A stretch of 20,947 bases of DNA from a virus. The notes under the pieces were generated by a model. That model saw nothing but the letters and a program-made list of their open reading frames with translations. It was not told where the DNA came from and did not search any database. Positions within the stretch are counted from its first letter, which is position 1. Every line of letters begins with the position of its first letter. This document shows positions 1 to 8,341 of the stretch, piece after piece. The stretch is from IMG/VR virus record IMGVR_UViG_3300031963_001100, positions 1 to 20,947 of that record. One strand, written 5' to 3'. Both the position numbers and the translations under genes were made by a program.

Positions 1-3000
1 GCGCCAGGAGTTGCAGTTCCAATTCCTACATTGCCATTTCCATGCGGACTTAAAACTATATGACCATCACCTGCGAGAGTAGCTAAAGTTAAAATTCCCG
101 TAGCAGTTTGAATAGTTTGCGCGGTGCTTGATTGCAAAACACCAGCATTAGTTATTCTCCATTTTTCATTAACTCCAGTTCTAAATACAATTGGAAACGC
201 GCCAATTGTTCCAACGAATAAAGTATTTGATGTTGAATCAAAACCACCAATTCTTACACCTGCAACCGTTGTTTCAATTATGGCGGAGACTGGACCATTA
301 ACTTGCAAAAATCTATAATTAGATTGCGCCGTTGGAGTCGCAGTTCCAATTCCAACATCACCTTGGACAATTAATCCATTAGTTGGCGCTGCAACATTAT
401 AAGTTGAATCTCCAATATTTGCCGCTCCAATTACACTTAATTTATTTATTGGATTAGCTGTTCCTATACCAACTTTATTATTAATTACTACTAAATCATT
501 TTGTCCATATTGTCCCGCAACAATTCTATCGTCTGCAAACACTTCAAGCACAGGAAGCCCCGCGCTATTATTTACACTCATCAAACTATCACTGAGATCA
601 TCAACAACGCTAAATAACGTTCCATTTGTTCCATCTGCGCGTAGTAAAGTTGCGCCAGATATAGCTGAATTTATATGTAATCTAGCATTTGGAGTATTAA
701 TTCCAATTCCAACATTACCATCACTTCTTTTAACGAAAAAACCTTTTGCGATATTAGAGCCAAAATCTGGGTCTATCCAAAAACCAGAGAAAGCTGGTGT
801 ATATCTATAACCATAAAACATCAAGTCATTATTACTTGTATCTTGCGCCCTAAATCCCCAATAACCCGAAGATCCATCTCCTGTGCCAGGAGCTTTTAAT
901 GATATTATAGGATAATCTGACGCTTCAAGTCTGATAAATCCACTTCCGCTAACATGACTTCCTACAAGATGTAATTTAGATAATGGACTTGATATTCCTA
1001 TTCCAACGCTTCCTTCTACTATTAAACCATTTGCTGGTGCAGCAGTATTATAATTTGACCCAATACTAACTGATCCTGAAATAGCTAATTTATTATTTGG
1101 TGAAGGATGTCCAATTCCAACATTTCCGACATCAGTAACAGTCATTTTTACTGTCGGATCTGTAGATATTCCTCTTGTATAAATATCTAAAATACCACCA
1201 GCACTTCCAGCGCTAACAGCTCTATTCCTAAATACAACGTGACTGTATGTTCCTAATGCAAGTGAAGTTGGATTAGCGTCTGCGGAACTATCAATTAAAT
1301 TTAACGTATGAGTATAAACGCTTGTATTAGTTGTAATATCAGCGTTTATAAACATCGCTCTTTGATTAACAGGAAGAGTTCCTGCTGAAACATATAACTT
1401 TGAATTAGGACTTGTTGTTGTTCCTATTCCTACATTTCCACTTGATCTAACAATAGAAATAACATTAATATCACCAGCTATTAAACTATTCGCATCATCA
1501 TGAACGCCAATATGAAAAAGATTATTAGATCCATCATAATGCAAATAAGCTCCTTGATAAAATGGCGCGGTTCCAGTTACTTTTTCAGTAAACCTTATTC
1601 TTCCAGATTCAAATTGATTTACATCATTGCCGCCAAGATTAATAATTGGGCCAGAATCTTTATCATCTCCAGCTTGAATTGTTAATTTATTATTTGGAGT
1701 ACTGTTTCCTATTCCGACGCTGCCATTTAATAAAGTATATCCAGTGCCGCTTGGAGTTAAAACTACATTTTGATTAGATCCTCCAGCAGTTACTGTTATT
1801 CCGCTTGTCCCAGTTATATTTCCAACTGATGTTAAATTTCCGCTTACATTTTGCGTTCCATTAAAACTTTGTCCCCAAAAAGTATATGTACCAGATAAAC
1901 TTCCAGCAGATCCAGAAACACTTCCTGTTATTGTATTTGTAACTGTTAAATTAGTTAAAGTGCCAACGCTTGTTAAACTAGAATTGACAACTCCAGAGCC
2001 TAATGTTGTTGAACTTAAAACATCAGTTCCATTTATTCTATAAACTTTTCCACTTGCGATATTAAGATGTTCAGATAAAGTCCAAGCATTAGTAGAATCA
2101 ACCCAAATAATTGTTTTATTCGTTGTTCCTTTTAAAGTTATTCCGCCGCCATCAGCAGTAACATCTGTCGCGCCACCAACACTAAAAATAATAGATCCTG
2201 TTGTAGCGTGAACAGGAGTTACAGTAAATTGAGTTGCACTAATTATACTAGTAATAGTAGGACTTGCTCCAAAAGCTCCCGTTCCACCAGTTTTAGTTAA
2301 CGCTTGACCAACTATTAACCCAGTCGTACTATTTACTATTACTAAATCACTACCTGCTTCTATATCATTCGTACTAGATAAAGATGCAATTGCTATTACC
2401 GCACCCAATTCAATATTTTTATCATCAACAGACAGCGTACTTGAATTAATAGTAACAGTAGATCCGTTAACAGTTAAATCACCAGATATTATTACATTAT
2501 CTTTAAAAGTTTTATTTCCAGCAAAAGTTTGAGCGCCAATAGAAACGCCACCAGCTTGAGAATCAGAAGCATTTTGTAAACCAATTGAAACAGCGGAAGA
2601 TCCATTATAACTAGTTCCAGTTAATGGAGAACTAATAGTTAATGCATTCGCAAGTGAACCAGCAGTTGTTGCACTTCCTACACTTAACGAAGATTGATTT
2701 GCCCAAGTTGGCGCACTAGTTCCACCAGAAAGTAAAACTTGATTTGCAGTTCCAGCGGCGCTAAATAATGTTGTATTCGCGCCTGATTGATATGGAATTT
2801 GTCCAGCAATTCCTCCTGCAATATTTACGGCTCTAGATACCGCGCTTGATCCTATAACAGCAACAACTCCTGTTCCATCTAATTCTTGTACAGGACCAGT
2901 TGAAGCAGATGTTCTTCCTAAAATTCTTAAAGTAGCAATATCTGCTAATTTAGCAATAGCTAATGCTCCATCTGCTATTGAAATTGTAATTGTTTTATCA

Positions 3001-4595
3001 GCAGAAGCATTTGCTGTAAAAGTAGGAGGCGAATCAATTCCTATTCCTCCAGATCCAGCTAAAGTTAAAGTAGCGTTATTAACTGTAGGAATCTGATCAG
3101 TTGTAGCTAAAAGACCAGAAGTTGGAAGAGTTAAACTTGTAGATGCTGTAGTTGTAAAAGCTAAAGAAAAATTTCCAATAGTAGTAAAACTATTTGCTAA
3201 AGAAATAGCTTTACCATTTATTTGAATTAACCCAGTTCCTTTAGATATTAAATTTAAACCAATATTTGTATCGTCACCAGTTGCTGAAATTGAAGGAGAA
3301 CCAGTTGCCGCCGCATTACTTATTGTTAATTCATTTACAGCACTAGCAACAGTTGATGGAAATTTAATCAGCTCATTATTATTTGCATCAAGAATAAATG
3401 AGCGATTTTTCCAAAAAGAAGTTGTAGAGTCATAAGTTAAAAATTGCCCTCCTAATACACTTGATATTTCTACGTCAGTTAAATCGTCTAAATTAGTTAC
3501 GGCGCTTCCGATGCCACCTCCTGCAACTGCGCCAGCGCTTCTAAAAGCTCCTGATTGGAAAAATGCTGCATCACTGCTTAAACTTAAATCTGTCGCGCCG
3601 CCTCTTAAAATTAAATATCCTAAAAATACTGCATTTTCTGATGTTATGACTGATTCAGAAAAAAATTCGGTAGATATCGCTGCAATAGCATCAATAGAAC
3701 TATTATAAATAGCATCACCATAATAAACTACAATTTCGTTTACATTAATTGGAAAAAAGAATAATCTTTGAATTGTCCATTGATTATTATTTACTGTTTG
3801 CAAAGTCCCGCTGCCATTATCATATTTAGTAGGGTCAATATTTGTATGGAAACTTCCAGAATTAGAATCAAATATAAATCCTCCGCTTCCGTTTCTATAT
3901 ATTCTATCAAGTAAAGCTGGATTTGCTGCTGCTACATCTGGAGAATCCGCTTCAAATTGATCAGAGGCGTAATTACAACCAATAGAAAAAACTGAACCTG
4001 CTCCTCTAGTTATTCTTAAGTCTGTAGAATAAGCGCTTATATTTAAACCGCTTCTTTTAATTGGTCCAAAAGAATTTGCTAATTCATATATTCTATGAGA
4101 ATCTGCATAAGCAGTATTTTGCTTATTAATAACTAAATTAATCGTTGAATAATTAATATGACTAATTACCGCTAAAATAATTTTATTTTTATATTCTGCA
4201 TCTGTAAAATTAGAAGTCTGTTGTTGAAGAACGCCATTTTCGTCAATATAAAGATATGAAAATTGATGAGTCGTTCTATTAGTAAGAGCTACATTACTTT
4301 GAGCATTCCAAGAAATAATTTTATTTGTAGTTACTATATCATTATTTACTAAAGCTCTTGTTATAATTTGACCCGATCCAGCACTTAAATTAAATGTTGT
4401 TCCGCCAAACGTCGCACTAATTACTCCTCCATAAAAAATACCACTACTTTCATTTAAATCCGCCCTCCAATCAACTCCATCGCCAGTAGAATTTAAATAA
4501 TAACCTTTTTTTCCAATAAAATTATTTTTATCGAAAAGATTGCCAAGTAATCGCAAATTTTGCGTCCTAAAAGCCTGTGATGTTCCTATAGACAT
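1..4595 (-). CDS. Very long tail-fibre / adhesin protein, C-terminus cut by window edge
   Basis: This open frame starts at the ATG at 4595-4593 and runs without a stop to the left edge, at least 1531 codons. The stop of the upstream gene lies 17 bases before it. The translation is low in charge and rich in Ser, Thr, Gly, Asn and Val. It contains segments common in phage fibres: about residues 702-730 carry LTVNGSTVTINSSTLSVDD followed by KNIELGAV, and further on come GGGITLKGTTNKTIIWVD and INGTDVLSSTTLG. From about residue 957 to the edge there are eight copies of a VGIG..(S/T)P..KL.V motif, typical of fibres that end in a peptidase S74 intramolecular chaperone. That chaperone would lie beyond the window. 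The probable role is host recognition as a trimeric shaft at the tail or baseplate. I identify the family by sequence style only; the receptor is unknown. Confidence 0.8.
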   Translation of the reverse strand, partial: MSIGTSQAFRTQNLRLLGNLFDKNNFIGKKGYYLNSTGDGVDWRADLNESSGIFYGGVISATFGGTTFNLSAGSGQIITRALVNNDIVTTNKIISWNAQSNVALTNRTTHQFSYLYIDENGVLQQQTSNFTDAEYKNKIILAVISHINYSTINLVINKQNTAYADSHRIYELANSFGPIKRSGLNISAYSTDLRITRGAGSVFSIGCNYASDQFEADSPDVAAANPALLDRIYRNGSGGFIFDSNSGSFHTNIDPTKYDNGSGTLQTVNNNQWTIQRLFFFPINVNEIVVYYGDAIYNSSIDAIAAISTEFFSESVITSENAVFLGYLILRGGATDLSLSSDAAFFQSGAFRSAGAVAGGGIGSAVTNLDDLTDVEISSVLGGQFLTYDSTTSFWKNRSFILDANNNELIKFPSTVASAVNELTISNAAATGSPSISATGDDTNIGLNLISKGTGLIQINGKAISLANSFTTIGNFSLAFTTTASTSLTLPTSGLLATTDQIPTVNNATLTLAGSGGIGIDSPPTFTANASADKTITISIADGALAIAKLADIATLRILGRTSASTGPVQELDGTGVVAVIGSSAVSRAVNIAGGIAGQIPYQSGANTTLFSAAGTANQVLLSGGTSAPTWANQSSLSVGSATTAGSLANALTISSPLTGTSYNGSSAVSIGLQNASDSQAGGVSIGAQTFAGNKTFKDNVIISGDLTVNGSTVTINSSTLSVDDKNIELGAVIAIASLSSTNDIEAGSDLVIVNSTTGLIVGQALTKTGGTGAFGASPTITSIISATQFTVTPVHATTGSIIFSVGGATDVTADGGGITLKGTTNKTIIWVDSTNAWTLSEHLNIASGKVYRINGTDVLSSTTLGSGVVNSSLTSVGTLTNLTVTNTITGSVSGSAGSLSGTYTFWGQSFNGTQNVSGNLTSVGNITGTSGITVTAGGSNQNVVLTPSGTGYTLLNGSVGIGNSTPNNKLTIQAGDDKDSGPIINLGGNDVNQFESGRIRFTEKVTGTAPFYQGAYLHYDGSNNLFHIGVHDDANSLIAGDINVISIVRSSGNVGIGTTTSPNSKLYVSAGTLPVNQRAMFINADITTNTSVYTHTLNLIDSSADANPTSLALGTYSHVVFRNRAVSAGSAGGILDIYTRGISTDPTVKMTVTDVGNVGIGHPSPNNKLAISGSVSIGSNYNTAAPANGLIVEGSVGIGISSPLSKLHLVGSHVSGSGFIRLEASDYPIISLKAPGTGDGSSGYWGFRAQDTSNNDLMFYGYRYTPAFSGFWIDPDFGSNIAKGFFVKRSDGNVGIGINTPNARLHINSAISGATLLRADGTNGTLFSVVDDLSDSLMSVNNSAGLPVLEVFADDRIVAGQYGQNDLVVINNKVGIGTANPINKLSVIGAANIGDSTYNVAAPTNGLIVQGDVGIGTATPTAQSNYRFLQVNGPVSAIIETTVAGVRIGGFDSTSNTLFVGTIGAFPIVFRTGVNEKWRITNAGVLQSSTAQTIQTATGILTLATLAGDGHIVLSPHGNGNVGIGTATPG
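18..1725 (-). repeat. Eight VGIG-type protein repeats inside the long fibre
   Basis: On the plus strand these appear as variants of TTCC(A/T)ATTCC(A/T)AC near positions 22, 334, 463, 699, 992, 1110, 1422 and 1706. Each encodes V-G-I-G followed by a short S/T/N-P-x-x-K/R-L turn. Spacing is irregular (about 110-310 bases), so these are modular protein repeats, not a DNA tandem array. They probably mark successive beta-rich shaft segments before a C-terminal chaperone. Confidence 0.7.
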
Positions 4596-4610
4596 TTTAT
4601 TATATTACAC
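4596..4610 (-). promoter_or_regulatory. TGTAAT-type start-site element before the long fibre gene
   Basis: Read on the minus strand this is GTGTAATATAATAAA, directly followed by the ATG at 4595. It starts one base after the stop codon of the upstream gene. There is no Shine-Dalgarno sequence. The same element stands before five other genes here (see 6076, 9806, 11686, 14715 and 19645). It contains a perfect TATAAT. Confidence 0.5.
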
Positions 4611-4611
4611 G

Positions 4612-6075
4612 TTAAAAGGTTGGAGATGATATTATTACGTCAAGATTGTATTTATTACTTATTGAAATTGGCGCGGAAAATAATATAGTTGCAGATGTAG
4701 TTGATGGAGATCCAGATATCATCGTCGCGTACCAATCTGCATCATTATTAATAGCTCCAACTCCAGTATATCTAATATTTGCGCTTATTATCGGAGAACC
4801 ACTAACAGTATTATAAGTAATAGTTTTATAATATTCTCCATAATTTAATTGATACGATTTAGAATTATAAACATATTCATTTATAACTTCATATCCGTTT
4901 TGACGTAAATCTTTAAAATATCCAGTGCCATTAACATTAATATTATATCCTTGAACATCAATAGCTTGAGAAGGAATTGTTGTTCCAATTCCAATTGAAC
5001 TTCCACTTTTTAAATAAAATATACCACTACCTGCTGATCCAGAATTATAATAAACATTTGAGCCAGAATTGTAATAAGTCTTTGAAGTAGATTTAGCGTA
5101 TAAATTTCCTTCAAGATCTATGTACGCGCCAGTTCTTATTCTTAGATAAGAGTTGTTATTAAATAATTCATAAGAGCCACTATTAAAATCATTGTGAGAA
5201 GACGCGCTAAAAGATTGATAAGCTCCATTTAAAACTGAAAGATTATTAGATCCAGAAACATATAAATTATTAGAAAAGATTCCGCTGCCGCTGAAATTAA
5301 ATAAACTTGACGCGCCAAGATTTAAAGTTTGATTTACGATTAAATTTTCAGCTTCACCAGTTCTATTTATTTTTGTATATCCAGAAAGATTAGTATCAGT
5401 TAAGAAATCTTGTTTAGATCCAGAAAAAATTACCGCTCCAGAAGTAAAATTAACTCCACTATTTAAATTAACATTTCCACTGAAATTACTTTGTCCAGCA
5501 GTATATACAGTTCCAGTAAAATTTGAAGTTCCAGAAAATCTATTATCACCTACAAAATAATTTACAGTAGATCCTCCTGCGCTAACTCCAAATACGTTAT
5601 TTCCTAATAAATTAGTATTTCCATTAAAGGTAGATGTACTAACTCCTACGGAGAAAGTATTATTAACAACTACTGCGCTGTTAAAAGTGGCAGTATCAGT
5701 AAAAGTAGTTGGATCATTAAATGTCGCCGCTCCATCTGAAGTAAAATTTCCAGATACAGTTAAATTGTTTTGAAAATATCCTGTTTTAAAAGTCGATATT
5801 CCTGAAATCAAAGAATTGCCGCTAACAATTAAATTTTTATATCCCGTAATATCTCCAGAGAATTTCGCGCCTGAATAAAAAAGAGCTTCTTGTATAAAAG
5901 TAACATCATTAGCAAAACTAACGTCGCCGCTAAAATTAGCTTGCCCAGTAACAAATAAATCTTTATATATAGATACAGAATTTGCGCCAGTTACGCCAAC
6001 TCCTAAAAATCCCGTAACATAGCTTCCGATTTCTCCAGATTTTATCTGTTTAAGACCTATTAAACTCTGCGGCAT
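4612..6075 (-). CDS. Tail-fibre-like structural protein, paralogue of 13551-14714
   Basis: A 487-residue protein made of short beta-type repeats centred on FSG, NFSG and VSG, of the kind that builds phage fibre or baseplate shafts. Its first 22 residues (MPQSLIGLKQ... to ...YVTG) are identical to those of the fibre-like gene at 13551-14714. The central part (around FNDPTTFTDTATFNS, then SVGVS, NNVFGVSAGGST and NRFSG) also aligns with that paralogue. The C-terminal 100 residues (from about YFKDLRQNGYEVI) are unique and end in a compact, tyrosine-rich domain. The shared N-terminus probably anchors the fibre to the virion and the unique C-terminus probably binds a partner or receptor. It follows a terminator by 24 bases, so it should start its own transcript, which likely also covers the long fibre gene 17 bases downstream. 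Exact location in the virion is unknown. Confidence 0.75.
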   Translation of the reverse strand: MPQSLIGLKQIKSGEIGSYVTGFLGVGVTGANSVSIYKDLFVTGQANFSGDVSFANDVTFIQEALFYSGAKFSGDITGYKNLIVSGNSLISGISTFKTGYFQNNLTVSGNFTSDGAATFNDPTTFTDTATFNSAVVVNNTFSVGVSTSTFNGNTNLLGNNVFGVSAGGSTVNYFVGDNRFSGTSNFTGTVYTAGQSNFSGNVNLNSGVNFTSGAVIFSGSKQDFLTDTNLSGYTKINRTGEAENLIVNQTLNLGASSLFNFSGSGIFSNNLYVSGSNNLSVLNGAYQSFSASSHNDFNSGSYELFNNNSYLRIRTGAYIDLEGNLYAKSTSKTYYNSGSNVYYNSGSAGSGIFYLKSGSSIGIGTTIPSQAIDVQGYNINVNGTGYFKDLRQNGYEVINEYVYNSKSYQLNYGEYYKTITYNTVSGSPIISANIRYTGVGAINNDADWYATMISGSPSTTSATILFSAPISISNKYNLDVIISSPTF

Positions 6076-6089
6076 AAATTAAATTACAC
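6076..6089 (-). promoter_or_regulatory. TGTAAT-type start-site element before the fibre gene
   Basis: The minus strand reads GTGTAATTTAATTT, then ATG at 6075. Only about 24 bases separate the U-tract of the terminator at 6100-6128 from the ATG, so this stretch is where a fresh promoter would have to be if the terminator works. No Shine-Dalgarno sequence is present. Confidence 0.5.
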
Positions 6090-6099
6090 TATATATATG

Positions 6100-6128
6100 A
6101 AAAAAGGCCATCATTTCTGACAGCCTTT
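6100..6128 (-). terminator. Rho-independent terminator after the small gene 6150-6497
   Basis: Read on the minus strand, an AAAGGCTGTCA arm pairs with TGATGGCCTTT around a GAAA tetraloop. The stem is 11 pairs with two G-U wobbles and runs into a T-run that overlaps its 3' side. It lies 21 bases after the stop of the upstream gene, which is the usual place. Confidence 0.8.
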
Positions 6129-6149
6129 CATTTTTGTTTTGATATTTTA

Positions 6150-6497
6150 TTATCTTCCTTCTGCGAGAATTTTTAAAACCTCTTTACTAACATTTTGTTG
6201 AGGCTTAGAAACTTCAGGAGGTCTCTTGTAACCATTAACGTGCTTTCTAAATTCAGACATTAAAGTTTTCTTTAATAGAGAAGTATTGTCAATAGGAACC
6301 AATCCTAACTTTGAAGCGTGACTCCAAAGATCTGTTTTATTCATTTCGTTGATCTTGTCTGTATACGCTTCTTCGTCCATCGTTCCATATTTACTCAACC
6401 CTTCGTCGCCCCAAATTTGATCTAATGTAGAAGGAATAAACTTTTCTTCCATACCATGAGATTGAGATAATTCTTCTAACTTTTTCTTCTTAGCCAT
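6150..6497 (-). CDS. Small charged protein with a SAP/HeH-like C-terminal motif
   Basis: A 115-residue protein with a lysine-rich start (MAKKKKLEEL), an acidic middle and a stretch at about residues 53-86 (NKTDLWSHASKLGLVPID, then SLLKKTLMSEFRKH). That stretch resembles the short helix-extended-helix fold of SAP, HeH or Rho-N type nucleic-acid-binding domains. It sits between the major capsid gene and the fibre genes and is flanked by a terminator on each side, so it looks like a single-gene transcription unit. The leader has no Shine-Dalgarno sequence but is full of TATAAATA and TATAAT. A head or DNA-packaging accessory role, or a regulatory DNA-binding role, would fit the position. I do not recognise a named family, so the function is open. 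Confidence 0.7.
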   Translation of the reverse strand: MAKKKKLEELSQSHGMEEKFIPSTLDQIWGDEGLSKYGTMDEEAYTDKINEMNKTDLWSHASKLGLVPIDNTSLLKKTLMSEFRKHVNGYKRPPEVSKPQQNVSKEVLKILAEGR

Positions 6498-6504
6498 ACA
6501 AATT

Positions 6505-6527
6505 ATTATAGAATATTTATATTTATA
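6505..6527 (-). promoter_or_regulatory. Candidate promoter with two overlapping TATAAATA boxes
   Basis: The minus strand carries TATAAATA at 6527-6520 and again at 6521-6514, followed by TATAAT at 6510-6505. All lie in the 33-base gap between a strong terminator and the ATG at 6497. TATAAATA is the consensus of T4 late promoters, which are read by a phage sigma-like protein. The AT-rich composition makes chance matches easier, so this rests on position as well as sequence. Confidence 0.45.
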
Positions 6528-6530
6528 AAC

Positions 6531-6562
6531 AAAAAAAATCGGGGAGGATTTCTCCTCCCCGA
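6531..6562 (-). terminator. Strong rho-independent terminator after the major capsid gene
   Basis: A perfect 10-pair stem (TCGGGGAGGA with TCCTCCCCGA) closes a four-base loop at 6539-6562. On the minus strand it is followed by eight T residues (6538-6531). It begins 18 bases after the capsid stop codon. This is the clearest terminator in the window and should end the long head-gene transcript. Confidence 0.93.
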
Positions 6563-6580
6563 CTGTGAAAACACTAACTA

Positions 6581-7702
6581 TTAGGCATCAACTAGTGAGA
6601 TACCAACAATTGCACGGGCATCCAAGCACATACGGCCTTCCTCAATGAATCCGTAGAAGCCAGTCTTATCAATTCTGTTATTGTTGAATTGATCGTCTGG
6701 GATAGCAGTGAATGTGCCACCGCTCTCAGCTTGGCGAGCGACAGGGCGAACGAATGCACCCTTGCTGTTGTCGATACCGATAATAACTTCATCAGCAGCA
6801 GCAGAGAAGTCAGCATTTCCAGCGACATTTCCGAGGTTGTTTGAACCTGCGAGGAATGTGCCGAACAATGTGTTGTACTTCTTGCTAACACCGAGTTCAA
6901 GAAGCTCAGTGAGGTTGATTCCGAAGATTGAACCAGCACCAGCAGCGCGATAGATTTCCTCGCGAACACCTTCAGGCAATTGAGGAGCAGAAGCGCCTGT
7001 GGTCAATGGAGTGAAGGAGAAAGAGCGGATACGTTGCATAACCTCTGGAGAGAGGTATAGATCAGTTACGCCCTTGCTGAATGGAGCGGCAGGAGTACCA
7101 CCATCGAAGTCAGAATTGATGCGCTTCATGCGGGTCATAAGAGCGTTCAAATCAGCCAATCCGAATGAGGTTGTAGCACTTGTGATAACGTGCTTTAGAG
7201 CAGATCCACCTTTTGGAGTGGTAGAGGCAGTGGCGAGAGCCTTCAAGAGAACGGCCCAAGCATTGCGCTCTTGCTTAACGAGAACTTCGTTAGACATACG
7301 CTCTACAGCCTTGCTAACTACATCCAAGCGTGAACGACGAGCGTAACGCTTCATGAAGCTAACAGCACTATCCAAACGATAAGTTTGGAACTTGACTTCT
7401 CCGCCACCAGTTACTTCTGAGGTTGGAAGACCACCAGCAGTATTTTGGGCGTAGACAGTAACATATCCAGAATTCTCATTGTAATAGAGGTCGAGAGGAT
7501 ATGAAGGAGCGTCATCTTCGTCATACTCAGCATCGGTATAAACAGTGCTGGCAGTACCAGCCTTGTATAGAAGTTGTTGTACGACAGGTCCGAGGAAAGC
7601 GGCGAAAGCCTCTTGAGCTTCTCTGGCAACGATAGCGTTACGAGAACCCATAGCCTTGATTAGCTCAACTTGCTCAGGTGTATTCTTTAGTTTAATTTTC
7701 AT
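6581..7702 (-). CDS. Major capsid protein, HK97-like fold (predicted)
   Basis: A 373-residue protein in the position expected of the major capsid protein, after the protease-scaffold and decoration genes and before a strong terminator. It opens with a helical N-arm (residues 1-50). An acidic, tyrosine-rich segment (about 54-85, TDAEYDEDDAPSYPLDLYYN) follows and could form the E-loop. A long basic helix (about 115-155, FMKRYARRSRLDVVSKAVER) resembles the spine helix. The tail ends in a capsid-like GFIEEGRMCLDARAIVGISL. The gene uses many C- and G-ending codons, unlike most of its neighbours, and has a clear AAGGA ribosome site 9 bases before the ATG. Both fit very high expression. About 415 copies per T=7 head is usual for such proteins, but the head size here is unknown. 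Family assignment is by context and sequence style. Confidence 0.85.
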   Translation of the reverse strand: MKIKLKNTPEQVELIKAMGSRNAIVAREAQEAFAAFLGPVVQQLLYKAGTASTVYTDAEYDEDDAPSYPLDLYYNENSGYVTVYAQNTAGGLPTSEVTGGGEVKFQTYRLDSAVSFMKRYARRSRLDVVSKAVERMSNEVLVKQERNAWAVLLKALATASTTPKGGSALKHVITSATTSFGLADLNALMTRMKRINSDFDGGTPAAPFSKGVTDLYLSPEVMQRIRSFSFTPLTTGASAPQLPEGVREEIYRAAGAGSIFGINLTELLELGVSKKYNTLFGTFLAGSNNLGNVAGNADFSAAADEVIIGIDNSKGAFVRPVARQAESGGTFTAIPDDQFNNNRIDKTGFYGFIEEGRMCLDARAIVGISLVDA

Positions 7703-7711
7703 ATTATAAAT

Positions 7712-7716
7712 TCCTT
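7712..7716 (-). promoter_or_regulatory. Shine-Dalgarno AAGGA of the major capsid gene
   Basis: AAGGA lies 9 bases before the ATG at 7702, in the context TTAAGGAATTTATAATATG. The decoration gene has the same site at the same spacing, while most other minus-strand genes in the window lack one. Confidence 0.7.
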
Positions 7717-7739
7717 AAATTTAATTGTTAGCTTGTTAA

Positions 7740-8309
7740 TTAGACTGATGTCTCAAGGAATGAGGTGAAGTTTAGGAGGGTTAATGTGCAGCCGTTTGCA
7801 TCAGCAGCACCCAAACAGATACCAACTTGCTTGGCTCCGCTTACGCTTCCGATTGAAAGCTCGCCAGCGCCAGAAGTGTGAATCTTTGAACCAGCGGCAG
7901 GAGTTCCGTTGATACCGCTCAAGAGGAACATACCCTTGGTGGCGATAGGAACGGTTTGTCCAGGAATTACAGCGCCGATTTCAACGGCCTTGCGTGGGTT
8001 AAACTTGAGAGCTTCACCATTTTCGTCAAGATTCTTAACGTCTTGAAGAAGAATGCCGATTGGAGTATCAGTTTGTCCACAGAGTTCAACTGTGGCAGGA
8101 ACATTAAATCTTGGAGAAGTAACGTTGCCGAAAGAAGCTCCGATATCAGAATCTAAAGTCAACTCATCAGTTGCTTTCCATCCTGATTGAATTTTAACTA
8201 CAGCGCCTTTGGTGGCGATACTGGCAGTAGTTAGGTCTGCGGTTTTGAATGCGAACAATCCGATTACATCGTGTTCGTTAACTTGTCTAAATGGTCTTAG
8301 TGTAGCCAT
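7740..8309 (-). CDS. Probable head decoration / capsid-stabilising protein
   Basis: A 189-residue, beta-rich, Gly/Ala/Thr-rich protein directly upstream of the major capsid gene, the usual place for a decoration or cement protein. Its segments (GLFAFKTADLTTASIATKGAVVKIQSGW, written here only in part as ATKGAVVKIQSGW, then GILLQDVKN and VIPGQTVPIATKGMFLLSG) recall small phage capsid-stabilising proteins that fold as beta-barrels. Like the capsid gene it has elevated G+C, many G/C-ending codons and an AAGGA site 9 bases before its ATG. It therefore shares the high-expression signature of a stoichiometric head component. No enzymatic motif is visible. A minor tail or fibre-base role cannot be excluded. 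Confidence 0.6.
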   Translation of the reverse strand: MATLRPFRQVNEHDVIGLFAFKTADLTTASIATKGAVVKIQSGWKATDELTLDSDIGASFGNVTSPRFNVPATVELCGQTDTPIGILLQDVKNLDENGEALKFNPRKAVEIGAVIPGQTVPIATKGMFLLSGINGTPAAGSKIHTSGAGELSIGSVSGAKQVGICLGAADANGCTLTLLNFTSFLETSV

Positions 8310-8318
8310 ATTATTTTT

Positions 8319-8323
8319 TCCTT
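8319..8323 (-). promoter_or_regulatory. Shine-Dalgarno AAGGA of the decoration gene
   Basis: AAGGA lies 9 bases before the ATG at 8309, in the context TATAAGGAAAAAATAATATG. This closely matches the leader of the capsid gene. Confidence 0.7.
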
Positions 8324-8341
8324 ATATTTTATTTGTTAGTT

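Noticed and set aside
18-1725. The repeated TTCCAATTCCAAC-like strings as a DNA repeat array
   Set aside because: Spacing is irregular and copies vary at codon third positions, so the repeat is selected at the protein level (VGIG motif).
1500-3708. Short plus-strand frames inside the long fibre gene
   Set aside because: The minus-strand frame is open for 1531 codons with recognisable fibre motifs. The plus-strand frames have no ribosome sites or coherent protein features.
6592-7629. Several frames of 70-125 codons on both strands over the capsid gene
   Set aside because: They are shadows of the G+C-rich capsid gene, with serine- or arginine-biased compositions and no start signals.
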